Below are positions 33,723 to 42,251 of a stretch of 64,000 nt of DNA, piece by piece. Source of the stretch: Planctomycetaceae bacterium (GTDB lineage Bacteria; Planctomycetota; Planctomycetia; Planctomycetales; Planctomycetaceae); assembly GCA_002722955.1 (NCBI GenBank), contig PBMZ01000102.1, positions 1 through 64,000 of the forward strand, in the 5' to 3' direction. The notes under the pieces are model-generated. The model made no database searches. It had not been told where the DNA came from and saw nothing but the letters and a program-made list of their open reading frames with translations. Within the stretch, counting starts at the first letter, position 1, and each line of letters opens with the position of its first letter. The position numbers and the translations under genes are program-made.

Positions 33723-36620
33723 ATGAGGCTCGATCAACTCCTCTGTCAGGTAACGCAGGCCGCCGCGCGTCGACCGCCCGCCTCGCTTGCTTGGTCGTTG
33801 GCGATTGCCACACTTTGCGTGGTCGCCACTATCTCTCTGATTGAGTTCCGAACGAAACGTTCTGATCTCATCGATCCGCAAGCAGACTTTCATCAACGTT
33901 GGCTTCGGTATACCCAGCAGTTTGGTGAAGAATCGGAAATCATTGTTGTCGTCGAAGCAAGCGAGCGAGAATCGACACGCGATGCGATCGAGGACCTCGC
34001 AAAGCGAATCAGCGAACATCCCAACTCTTTTCGGGACACGCTTTATCGAATCCGCTTCGACGGGCTCAAAGCAAAAGGGCTGCAAACACTTGAGCTCGAT
34101 GACTTGGCCGCGTTGACTCTGAAAGTTGAACAGCTTCAGCCAATCCTGAACGGTCAGTGGGAGTCTATTCAGATTCAATCGCTGGCATTGATGCTCAATC
34201 AACAGCTCGCACAATTGCGATCTAACAACGCCGATGCGCGAAGCATTGAAGCCGTCGTAGCTCGAACACATCAACTGATCGAAAGCCTTTCACGATACCA
34301 AGATGATCGATCAGTCTTTCAGCCGCCCTGGTCCGTATCGATTCCGAAGTCGAGATACGACACCGAAGAAACCGACGAAACGTGGTTGATCGATGAGACC
34401 GGTACGTTCGGTTTCATTCAAGTCTTTCCCGTTTATGAGGCCGACGATTTTCAAGGAGCGACACGATCTATCCGCTTGCTAAGAGAACTTGCCAGTGATG
34501 TCGAGGCCTCGCAGCAGGGCATCAAGATCGGATTGACCGGCATCCCAGTGCTCGAACACGACGAGATGCAACGATCGCAACAAGACATGATCAAGGCGTC
34601 CGTGACCTCGACGGTCGGAGTCGCTGTCTTGTTGTTGATTGGATTTCGAGGGTTTCGGCATCCGTTGTTGGCAATGATCATGCTGGCCATCGCCATGTGT
34701 TGGGCGTTTGGATACACAACAGCGGTGATTGGGCATTTGAATATCTTGTCAGTTTCGTTCGCTGTGATCTTGATCGGATTGGGGATCGACTTCGCGATCC
34801 ATTACCTCACCTGTTATTTGCAGCAGCGGCACGAGGGTCGGCAATTGCTGACGGCACTGGAAGATTCCTCCAGAAGCGTTGGCATGGGAATTGTCACGGC
34901 AGCGGTGACCACATCGCTGGGCTTCTTTTGTGCCACGATGACAACGTTCCTGGGTGTTGCCGAGCTGGGGATTATCGCCGGCGGCGGAGTCATCCTTTGT
35001 GCGATTGCGACATTCGTGGTGCTTCCACCGTTGGTTGTGATGGCGGATCGGAACAAAGAGCCAACGCAGTTGCCAACACCTTTTCAAGGAAGATGGCTGC
35101 GTATCGTGATCTCGCAACGGCCGGCTATGATCGCGTTAGCTTCCACCTTGTTCGGGGCCGTGTTGATTGCTGAAGCGGTTCGTAACGACGAGCCTTGGTA
35201 TGACGCCAACTTGCTTAATCTACAAGCTGATGGTGTCGAGTCCGTCGAACTCCAACGGCGGCTGTTCGAACGAGCTGAGTCTGACAAGAACACCGGTTCC
35301 ATCTTGTATGCCGTGTCGATCGCGGACTCGATCGAAGATGCTCGCGATCTTCAAATTCAATTCGAGGCGCTTCCGACTGTCGCCAAGGTGCAGAATCTCG
35401 CCAGCCGCTTGCCGGCAGAAGCATCACCACAGCAAATTGCTCTGGTACAGCAGATCGCCGAAGAGTTGACAGCTCTTGATGCCAACGATCGTCCGAATTT
35501 TCAGCAGACCGATCCATCCATTGTTGGCCCGGCATTGGAAGACTTATTCGATCAACTGAAGGCAATCGACACCGCAACGGCCAAACAATGCTCAGCGATG
35601 CTGGATCGATTTCTTGACAACTTCGAGAACATGAGTCTCCCGCAGCAGGTCAAGTTCTTGGACGATTACCAAAACCTTACTGCAGCCAACTTGATTGGAT
35701 CAATTCAGCAGCTTCAATCTTCCGCTAACCCCGCACCAATTTCCGAAGAGGATTTGCCAAGTGAATTGCGACAACGTTTTGTCAGCGATCAAGGAAGCTG
35801 GTTGCTTCAGGTATTTCCCAAGAATTCAATTTGGGATGACGGTCCACTGGGCGAGTTCGTTGCCGACGTGCGATCGGTTGATCCAAATGCAACAGGGACA
35901 CCTCTTCAGAACTACGAAGCTTCGCGTCAGATTCGCGACAGTTATGGCATGGCGGCCATTTATGCGCTCGCGGTGATTTCGATTGTCTTGCTAATCGATT
36001 TCTTGGAGCCCAAGAAGGCATGGCTTGCTGTCACGCTTCCATTTGTTGCCGTCGCCGCTTGTTTGGCGTATTCGCACTTTCAAGCAAACCCGATCTCGCA
36101 GGTTGTTTACGTCGGCAGTTATGCAGCTATGGTGATCGCTGTCGGCGCGATTTGTGATTTTCGAAGCGTTCGCGACATGTTGTTGACATTGATGCCACCG
36201 GTTGCTGGCGGTTGTCTCATGTTCGGCGTCTTGGTGTTGTTGGACGCCAAGCTGAATCCAGCCAACTTGATCGTCTTACCGCTGGTGCTAGGAATCGGCG
36301 TGGACGATGGCGTGCACGTGCTTCATGATTTTCGGCTTCAGTCGGAGACGAAGAAACCATATCGCATGTCGGCAAGCACGCTGAACGGGATCGTGCTGAC
36401 TTCGCTAACCTCGATGATTGGATTCGGCAGCATGATGGTTTCCGCGCATCGTGGACTTTTCAGTCTTGGGCTGGTGCTGGTCGTGGGAGTTGGAAGTTGT
36501 CTATTCGTTTCGTTAGTGACCTTGCCCGCAGTTTTGACTTTGGTCGACCGAGTCAGTCGCAAGCACACACGGAGTCAACGCAAGTCGTCTGAGCCACCGG
36601 GTTGGAATAATCCGTTTTAG
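33723..36620 (+). CDS. MMPL/RND family membrane transporter
   Basis: Large exporter of the RND superfamily, probably for lipids or hopanoids (MMPL/HpnN-like). Two repeats, each with one helix, a periplasmic domain and about five helices. First half ends in helices with GLGIDFAIHYLTCYLQQRH, second with GIGVDDGVHVLHDFRLQSE, the paired GxGxD motifs of the family. Strong membrane stretches at residues 300-440 and 740-950. A long periplasmic helical region lies at 130-190. 965 residues, as expected. Stands alone on the plus strand with the hypothetical gene 42 bases upstream. Confidence 0.9.
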   Translation: MRLDQLLCQVTQAAARRPPASLAWSLAIATLCVVATISLIEFRTKRSDLIDPQADFHQRWLRYTQQFGEESEIIVVVEASERESTRDAIEDLAKRISEHPNSFRDTLYRIRFDGLKAKGLQTLELDDLAALTLKVEQLQPILNGQWESIQIQSLALMLNQQLAQLRSNNADARSIEAVVARTHQLIESLSRYQDDRSVFQPPWSVSIPKSRYDTEETDETWLIDETGTFGFIQVFPVYEADDFQGATRSIRLLRELASDVEASQQGIKIGLTGIPVLEHDEMQRSQQDMIKASVTSTVGVAVLLLIGFRGFRHPLLAMIMLAIAMCWAFGYTTAVIGHLNILSVSFAVILIGLGIDFAIHYLTCYLQQRHEGRQLLTALEDSSRSVGMGIVTAAVTTSLGFFCATMTTFLGVAELGIIAGGGVILCAIATFVVLPPLVVMADRNKEPTQLPTPFQGRWLRIVISQRPAMIALASTLFGAVLIAEAVRNDEPWYDANLLNLQADGVESVELQRRLFERAESDKNTGSILYAVSIADSIEDARDLQIQFEALPTVAKVQNLASRLPAEASPQQIALVQQIAEELTALDANDRPNFQQTDPSIVGPALEDLFDQLKAIDTATAKQCSAMLDRFLDNFENMSLPQQVKFLDDYQNLTAANLIGSIQQLQSSANPAPISEEDLPSELRQRFVSDQGSWLLQVFPKNSIWDDGPLGEFVADVRSVDPNATGTPLQNYEASRQIRDSYGMAAIYALAVISIVLLIDFLEPKKAWLAVTLPFVAVAACLAYSHFQANPISQVVYVGSYAAMVIAVGAICDFRSVRDMLLTLMPPVAGGCLMFGVLVLLDAKLNPANLIVLPLVLGIGVDDGVHVLHDFRLQSETKKPYRMSASTLNGIVLTSLTSMIGFGSMMVSAHRGLFSLGLVLVVGVGSCLFVSLVTLPAVLTLVDRVSRKHTRSQRKSSEPPGWNNPF

Positions 36621-36691
36621 CCTCTTAATGCCGCCCTGACGTGGTGACATTGCAATTGACAGCGATTCCAAACGGCTGGTCTACTAGATAG

Positions 36692-37171
36692 ATGAAGTTG
36701 ACTAGCGACCAAGCGAAAGATTGCCCCGCATGCGGTGCCGTTTCTACGAGTGCCAGTGCGCCTTGGCCAATTGATCATGCTCGCGGAAGGACGATGTGGA
36801 CGCGTTGCCAAGCGTGCCGCTCGTACTTCATTGTCGACGAAGACGAAGACGAAGTTGCGCATGTCTCGAACCATAAAGCTCGGTTCGTCACAGCCGGCCG
36901 GTATCTTCAACACGTATTGCCGGGGTTGGGGAGGCGGTTGTTGAGTCGCGCTGTGAATGATCACAGGTTCTCGATGTCAACTGGCGGTATGGTGCAATTG
37001 CTCAAGGATCAAGGTTTCGACGTCCTGCACGTTTCTCCGAAAGCGGCCATGCACAGCGATGATTCTTCGTTGGCTGTCAAGACTTGCTACGGAGTCAGCA
37101 ATGTTTTGTGGCCATTGCTGCGAGCATCGATTGCAACCGGTGCCGTCGTGATTGCACGTAAGCCTGTGTAG
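36692..37171 (+). CDS. Shortened methyltransferase-like protein with Zn-ribbon N terminus
   Basis: A Cys4 zinc-ribbon-like start (CPACG ... CQAC) is followed by an acidic stretch and, from about residue 65, by a segment like the C-terminal third of class I methyltransferases (FSMSTGGMVQLLKDQGFDVL, ending ATGAVVIARKP). The SAM-binding core (motif I, ExGxGxG) is missing. The frame is intact, so an internal deletion that kept phase is likely. 159 residues compared with 280-350 for such proteins. It may be a non-functional remnant still expressed. No clear ribosome binding site. Confidence 0.5.
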   Translation: MKLTSDQAKDCPACGAVSTSASAPWPIDHARGRTMWTRCQACRSYFIVDEDEDEVAHVSNHKARFVTAGRYLQHVLPGLGRRLLSRAVNDHRFSMSTGGMVQLLKDQGFDVLHVSPKAAMHSDDSSLAVKTCYGVSNVLWPLLRASIATGAVVIARKPV

Positions 37172-37180
37172 CTTAATTAT

Positions 37181-37340
37181 GGTAACCCGATGCGTGAGCG
37201 AGGGGCGCTCACACGTATTAAGAGAATTGAATGCCCAATGTCGAACAAGGAATGTCCAAAGTCGAAGTAAGATGAGCAGAACTGCCTGTCACTTCATCAT
37301 TGGACATTCCTTGTTCGCCATTGAACATTCAATTCTTAAT
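37181..37340. repeat. Half copy of palindrome family B followed by long inverted repeat (family G)
   Basis: 37181-37204 repeats one arm of family B (GGTAACCCGATGCGTGAGCG then AGGG). Then arms of about 50 bases, 37217-37268 and 37291-37340, form an imperfect hairpin; both contain CGAACAAGGAATGTCC or its complement and end in ATTAAG / CTTAAT. It ends only three bases from the stop codon of the next gene. Looks like two nested or adjacent mobile palindromes. Confidence 0.8.
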
Positions 37341-37343
37341 GAA

Positions 37344-40040
37344 TCAGTCGATGTAGAGAAACGCGGCCGAGTTAATCAACGAATGGCAGTAGCTCGTCAC
37401 GGCAAGCTGCTTGGCTTTGTCAGCATTCGTCTGTTTCCAAAACGATTCCAGCGATGACAACGTTTCTCGACCAAGTCGCATTTCTTCCGCTGATGGCTTT
37501 CGACTCAAGGCGATTACGAACGCTTGAACAATAATCGCATCGTGTTGATCTCCAACTTTAGTCACGACGCGATCGGCGAATTCACCAGCCAGTTCTCGCA
37601 CCAGCGTGTTGTTCAGCAAGTGCAGCGCTTGGGGGGCGACAATCGATTCGCCTCGCGATGTGCAATTGGGGCTCATTTGTGGGATGTCAAAGTTTTCCAA
37701 GATCGTGGGCAGCTTTGTGCGTCGTTGAAGCACGTACACGCTGCGACGCCAGCCTGACGGTTTCTTGGCGACAGTGATCAAGCCGTCACCACGTTCTGTT
37801 ACGCCATCAGCGGAGCCGAATGGAGTTGTATCAAGTCGGCCTGCGACGACTAGCAACGAGTCGCGAAGGATCTCTGCTTGCATTCGTTTCAGCGGCATGC
37901 GTGAAAGCAATCGCCCGTCGGGATCGAGCCGTTCGGACTTTGCGCTGACGCGAGACGATTGACGGTAGACGCTGGATGTCACAATCAGCCGGTGCAATTG
38001 CTTCAGACTTCCACCCTGCCGAACGAACTCGACAGCCAGCCAATCAAGTAATTCTGGGTGAGACGGTTTCGCGCCGGTGACACCAAAATTGTCGAGCGTC
38101 GTGACGATTCCAGAACCGAAGTAATGATGCCAAACGCGATTCACGAAAACACGCGAGGTTAATGGATGGCGCGAATGAGTGATCCAGCGGGCAAACGCGA
38201 GACGTCGACCAGTTGCTTCCGGGTTGGCCGGTGCATCGATCTGAAACGGGACGTCTTCATGGCTGAGAACTTGCGGCACACCGGGCTCGACCAACCGACC
38301 AGTTGTCAAGTAGTTTCCGCGCCTCAAGACGTACGAAGGTGACGGTCGCCCCCGTGACCACAATGCACGAATTCGAGGTTCCGCCGGGCGCTGCGAATTC
38401 AACGCTTTGATCTGTTCTTGCAGCTTCTTCTTTTTCGCCTCGTCCTTTTCGGCCTCAACTTGTTTTTGCAGCGGCGCGACTTGGCGATCGAGGTCAGCAA
38501 TCCGCGCCTCCCACTTTTGCCGCTCGAAGGTGGAGACGAAATTCAATGTTCGCGGCCCCTGTGACTTCAACCAGTCGTGCTCGTCGAAGGCGTCTTTCAG
38601 TATCGCGGTCAGGCGGTAATAGTCGCTTTGTGGAATTGGATCGAACTTGTGTGAATGGCACCTCGCGCAGTTCATTGTTAGGCCCAACAGTGCCGAGCTT
38701 AGAATCTGAACTTCATCGGCGATTACCTCAAGGCGATCAGGAACGAAGTTGGTGATGTTGGCAAATGTTCGGTCTGGCGCTGTTCGCAGGAATCCGGTGG
38801 CGACCAAATGATCGTAAGTTTCCTCGTCGATGACTTTGGCGTTGCGATAATCGACCATTTCGTCGCCGGCCAGTTGTTCTTGGATGAAGCGAGAATAGGG
38901 CTTGTCGGTGTTCAACGAACGGATGACGTAGTCGCGATAGCGATACATATGGGGCCGCACGCGATCCTCGTTTTGGGCACCTTCGGAATCGGCGTAGCCG
39001 GCAACATCCAGCCAGTGACGTCCCCATCGCTCGCCATAATGTGGCGACGCCAACAAGCGTTCGAGCAATCTTTCGTATGCTCCGAGAGCCGTGTCGTTTT
39101 CAAAGGCGGCTACCTCATCCGGCGTCGGTGGCAAACCGATCAGGTCGAAATAGAGTCGTCGCAGCAACGTGCCTCGTCCAGCTTCCGGAGAATAGCTTAA
39201 GCCGCGCGCTTCTTGCTTTCTCAGAATAAAGGCGTCGATTGGTGTGCGGACGAGGCCTGCGTTTTTCAGGTTTGGAATCGGAGCTGCTCGAGGCGGTTGG
39301 AACGACCAAAACCGTCGCTCTTCGTCGCTGACTTGTTCGATCGAATCGGGCGAGGCTGCGTCCTTCGCAATCTCAGGAAAACCAGCATCGATCCACCTGG
39401 CAACTTTCCCCAGCTCGTGTTCTTCCATGGGTTTGACGCTGGCCTCGACCAGTAATCGCCGAGGCGGCATTTCCTCGTTGTGAACGCGTTGGATAAGCAG
39501 GCTGTCTTTCGAGTTGCCTGAAATCGCTGCGGGGCCGGACTTGCCTCCTTTGAGAATTGATGTCTTCGTGCGCAGGTCGAGGCCGCCTTCTTTCTTGCTG
39601 GCTCCGTGGCAAGCCGTACAGCGCAGTAACAAAATGGGAATCACATCGTGCTGTGAAACTTGCGGCTTGTCTGAAACTCCCGGCAGTCGAGCGCCGTCTT
39701 TGATCCAAGCACGGAACAAATCGATTTCCGACTTTGTCAACTTCTTGTCATCACCGGGTGGCATCTCGCCACTTTCGATCATTTCGATAAGCAAGCTCTC
39801 GTCGGGACGCCGGGCTGAGAGGATGTCGCCTGATTCGCTTCCTTTGGCGATGAAAGCTGGTTGATCTAATCTCAGACCCGCCTTCTTCATTTTCGCGCCG
39901 TGGCAGCGATTGCAATGTTTTTGCAGCAATGGCGCAATCTGAGTCTTGAAAGCACCATCGCCTGGTTGCTCGGCGGCATTGGCACGGATTGCTCCGAGAA
40001 GCAAGCAAAGGCACAGCAGTGTCACATGTTTGATGAACAT
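37344..40040 (-). CDS. Planctomycete cytochrome protein with two PSCyt1 domains, DUF1549 and DUF1553
   Basis: Exported protein (signal peptide LLCLCLLLGAIRANA). It has two tandem haem domains: CNRCH with AGLRLDQPAFIAKG, then CTACH with GGLDLRTKTSILKGG, each followed by a GEMPP or EEMPP motif. DUF1549 (LRRLYFDLIGLPP, PHYGERWGRHWLDVAGYAD) and CARCHSHKFDPI follow, then a coiled coil and DUF1553 (HPLTSRVFVNRVWHHYFG, LKQLHRLIVTSSVYRQ). ATG 40040 is chosen over an upstream TTG, as the signal peptide starts there. 898 residues. No DUF1501 partner next to it. The double cytochrome head distinguishes it from the other two PSD1 genes here. Confidence 0.92.
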   Translation of the reverse strand: MFIKHVTLLCLCLLLGAIRANAAEQPGDGAFKTQIAPLLQKHCNRCHGAKMKKAGLRLDQPAFIAKGSESGDILSARRPDESLLIEMIESGEMPPGDDKKLTKSEIDLFRAWIKDGARLPGVSDKPQVSQHDVIPILLLRCTACHGASKKEGGLDLRTKTSILKGGKSGPAAISGNSKDSLLIQRVHNEEMPPRRLLVEASVKPMEEHELGKVARWIDAGFPEIAKDAASPDSIEQVSDEERRFWSFQPPRAAPIPNLKNAGLVRTPIDAFILRKQEARGLSYSPEAGRGTLLRRLYFDLIGLPPTPDEVAAFENDTALGAYERLLERLLASPHYGERWGRHWLDVAGYADSEGAQNEDRVRPHMYRYRDYVIRSLNTDKPYSRFIQEQLAGDEMVDYRNAKVIDEETYDHLVATGFLRTAPDRTFANITNFVPDRLEVIADEVQILSSALLGLTMNCARCHSHKFDPIPQSDYYRLTAILKDAFDEHDWLKSQGPRTLNFVSTFERQKWEARIADLDRQVAPLQKQVEAEKDEAKKKKLQEQIKALNSQRPAEPRIRALWSRGRPSPSYVLRRGNYLTTGRLVEPGVPQVLSHEDVPFQIDAPANPEATGRRLAFARWITHSRHPLTSRVFVNRVWHHYFGSGIVTTLDNFGVTGAKPSHPELLDWLAVEFVRQGGSLKQLHRLIVTSSVYRQSSRVSAKSERLDPDGRLLSRMPLKRMQAEILRDSLLVVAGRLDTTPFGSADGVTERGDGLITVAKKPSGWRRSVYVLQRRTKLPTILENFDIPQMSPNCTSRGESIVAPQALHLLNNTLVRELAGEFADRVVTKVGDQHDAIIVQAFVIALSRKPSAEEMRLGRETLSSLESFWKQTNADKAKQLAVTSYCHSLINSAAFLYID

Positions 40041-40087
40041 AAGCGATAGCTTATCAGACAATGGCCGCTGGCGGAACGGGCAACGTT

Positions 40088-40120
40088 AGAAGCCCGGCTT
40101 TTGCGAAAAGCCGGGCTTCT
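40088..40120. repeat. Intergenic palindrome family D, copy 3 (perfect)
   Basis: Perfect arms AGAAGCCCGGCTTTT (40088-40102) and AAAAGCCGGGCTTCT (40106-40120) around GCG. It looks like a terminator but lies between two divergent genes, upstream of both, so a mobile or structural repeat is more likely. Confidence 0.8.
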
Positions 40121-40241
40121 TTTCTAGACGGTGCGTATGCCGCCGTCAAAGTGTTGTTGTGCCCATACGTTGGAGTGAATTAGTATTCAGTGCTAACCCA
40201 CCTCTGGCGCCGTTAACAAATCGAGCACTTCTGAAGCAGTC

Positions 40242-40305
40242 GTTTAACCCGTAGCCGAAGGCGAGGAGCAAGACGGGAGACCTCGCCATCGGCTACGGGG
40301 CAAAC
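40242..40305. repeat. Intergenic palindrome family A, copy 2
   Basis: Arms CCCGTAGCCGAAGGCGAGG (40248-40266) and its complement at 40281-40299 with one mismatch, framed by GTTTAA and CAAAC. Upstream of the phosphatase gene. Same family as 16942-17006 and 52326-52388. Confidence 0.82.
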
Positions 40306-40337
40306 CAGATTGCCGATCATTCAAATCGAGAGCAAGG

Positions 40338-41150
40338 ATGCCATCACTTCCCACTCAAATCGACGGTCCGATTGCTGTCATCGGAGACGTTCACGGGCAA
40401 GTCGAGAAATTCAACGTCGTGCTCGACAAGTTACGCGCACTCCCCGATTACCAGCAGCGGTGGATCGTCTTCATTGGTGATTTGGTTGATCGCGGGCCCA
40501 ATCCCAAAGGGGCACTGGATGCGTTCTTGAAGCTTACCGAAGAACACGCGAAGACGACCGCTATTGCCGGCAATCATGAACTGGCGATGGCTGGAGCTTT
40601 AGGACTCGTTCCCGTCCCGGATTACTCGAACTGGGATCAGCGCTGGGTCGAAAACTACAATGCGGAGACAACCTTTGCTTCGTATGGGCTCGAACCGGGA
40701 GACTTGGATGGGCTGAAGTCAGCACTTCCGGTAGAACACGCCGAGCTGCTCAAAGTGATTCCGTGGGTCGTCGAACATCCTCAGTTGTTGTTTGTCCACG
40801 CCGGTCTAGATTCGAATACACCTTGTGATTTGCAGTTGAGAATCCTGCGCGAGCGCGATTTCACGCTAAACAGGCCAGCGTGGTTGTGCTCGAAGACCTT
40901 CGTCGAGTCATCTCTGCCGCCGGATTGTCGACGCACGGTCATCTCTGGTCATGTGCCCGTCCCCGAAGTCATCATCCGACCGAAGCGAATGCTGATCGAC
41001 ACCACCGGCGGTGTCACTGGCGAATTGAGCTGCGTGCTGCATCCCGAAAACTTGGTTGTCACATCAGGGGCAGGGCCAGCCAAAGTCCAACGACCGGTCG
41101 CCCCACAACGTGCCAGCAAACCAAAGTCCGCTTGGTGGAAGATTTGGTAG
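40338..41150 (+). CDS. PPP-type metallophosphoesterase
   Basis: Calcineurin-like phosphoesterase close to bacterial PPP Ser/Thr phosphatases. Motifs in order: AVIGDVHGQ (GDxHG), FIGDLVDRGPNPKG (GDxVDRG), IAGNHELAM (GNHE), LFVHAGLD and VISGHVPVPE (GH). All metal ligands are present. 270 residues, no signal peptide, so cytosolic. It could counteract the kinases of this genome or act on small molecules such as diadenosine tetraphosphate. 48 bases before the BtuF-like gene in the same direction. Confidence 0.92.
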   Translation: MPSLPTQIDGPIAVIGDVHGQVEKFNVVLDKLRALPDYQQRWIVFIGDLVDRGPNPKGALDAFLKLTEEHAKTTAIAGNHELAMAGALGLVPVPDYSNWDQRWVENYNAETTFASYGLEPGDLDGLKSALPVEHAELLKVIPWVVEHPQLLFVHAGLDSNTPCDLQLRILRERDFTLNRPAWLCSKTFVESSLPPDCRRTVISGHVPVPEVIIRPKRMLIDTTGGVTGELSCVLHPENLVVTSGAGPAKVQRPVAPQRASKPKSAWWKIW

Positions 41151-41198
41151 CGTTGCTTACAATGCCGCAGAGTTTGCGCCATCAACGCGAGTGAAAAC

Positions 41199-42152
41199 AT
41201 GACTGTCACTCTTCAATCTGCGGAAAACTTTCGCGTTGTATCGCTGCTCCCCAGCGCGACGGAGATTATTGCGGCGATTGGTTGTGGACATCTTCTGGTT
41301 GGACGATCCCACGAGTGTGACTATCCCGAATGGGTTTCTCGGTTGCCGGTTTGTTCAACGTCTCGAATCGATGTCAGCAAACCAAGTGATCAGATCGACC
41401 GAGATGTTAAGGGACTGCTGAAAAACGCGTTGTCCATCTTCGAAGTTGATGCCGAGGCACTTGCCGAACTCAGGCCAACTCATATCGTCACGCAAACTCA
41501 GTGCGAGGTTTGTGCGGTCAGCCCTCAAGATGTCGACGCAGCTTTGTGTGAAATAACCCGACTCGAGCCGACGATCATCTCGGTGGAGCCGAAGCGGTTT
41601 CAGCAGATTTTTGCTGACGTTCGAACGATTGGCAAAGCACTCGGATCAGAGTCCACTGCGAAGTCGTTGAATCTTGAATTGGCCGAAAAGATTGCCCAAG
41701 TCTACAGCCAGGCAACGTTTCAAGACACGCGGCCAACCGTTGGTTGCATTGAATGGATTGAACCGTTGATGTCTGCCGGCAATTGGGTACCCGATTTGGT
41801 CGAGCTAGCGGGTGGTGACGATGTTCTCGCCACGGTGGGTGAGCACTCACCGTGGCTGTCGTGGGAGAAGTTGCAAAGTGCCGATCCAGAGATCCTAATC
41901 GTCATGCCGTGCGGCTTCAGCATCGAGCGGACGGAGCAAGAGTTTCACTTGTTAGAGTCGCACTCCGAATGGCCAAACCTGAAAGCTGTCCGCGAGAACA
42001 AAGTCTTCATCACTGATGGCAACCAACTCTTCAATCGTCCGGGACCACGGGTTTTGGAGTCCGTCGAAGTACTGGCGGAGATCATTCACCCCGAAGTTTT
42101 CGAGCCGCGAAATAGCGAACTCTGGCGCCGGGTGGAGAATTGCAACGGCTGA
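41199..42152 (+). CDS. Cobalamin-binding protein, BtuF-like
   Basis: Periplasmic-binding-protein fold of the BtuF/FecB type, but without signal peptide, as in many cytosolic or unplaced homologues in bacteria. Begins RVVSLLPSATEIIAAIGCG, then RSHECDYP, THIVTQTQCEVCAVSPQDVD, and the C-terminal lobe GDDVLATVGEHSPWLSWEKL with PEILIVMPCGF. 317 residues. These proteins are usually named cobalamin-binding; the ligand cannot be proved here. No BtuC/BtuD genes nearby. Confidence 0.85.
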   Translation: MTVTLQSAENFRVVSLLPSATEIIAAIGCGHLLVGRSHECDYPEWVSRLPVCSTSRIDVSKPSDQIDRDVKGLLKNALSIFEVDAEALAELRPTHIVTQTQCEVCAVSPQDVDAALCEITRLEPTIISVEPKRFQQIFADVRTIGKALGSESTAKSLNLELAEKIAQVYSQATFQDTRPTVGCIEWIEPLMSAGNWVPDLVELAGGDDVLATVGEHSPWLSWEKLQSADPEILIVMPCGFSIERTEQEFHLLESHSEWPNLKAVRENKVFITDGNQLFNRPGPRVLESVEVLAEIIHPEVFEPRNSELWRRVENCNG

Positions 42153-42170
42153 CGTCCCCGAAGGCGTTTG

Positions 42171-42212
42171 CTACTATGGACGTTCTTGTTCCTACTATGG
42201 ACGTTCTTGTTC
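42171..42212. repeat. Exact 21-base tandem duplication
   Basis: Two adjacent identical 21-base units (42171-42191 and 42192-42212), each beginning CTACTATGGACG and ending TTCTTGTTC. Between the BtuF-like and DUF1592 genes, 40 bases ahead of the latter's start. Confidence 0.9.
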
Positions 42213-42251
42213 TTAGTGCAGACGGCCTCTTTGTGAGAACGCAAGTTGAAG

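Noticed and set aside
37217-37340. Family G hairpin as terminator of the PSD1 gene
   Set aside because: It lacks a T run in either direction and its arms are far longer than intrinsic terminators.
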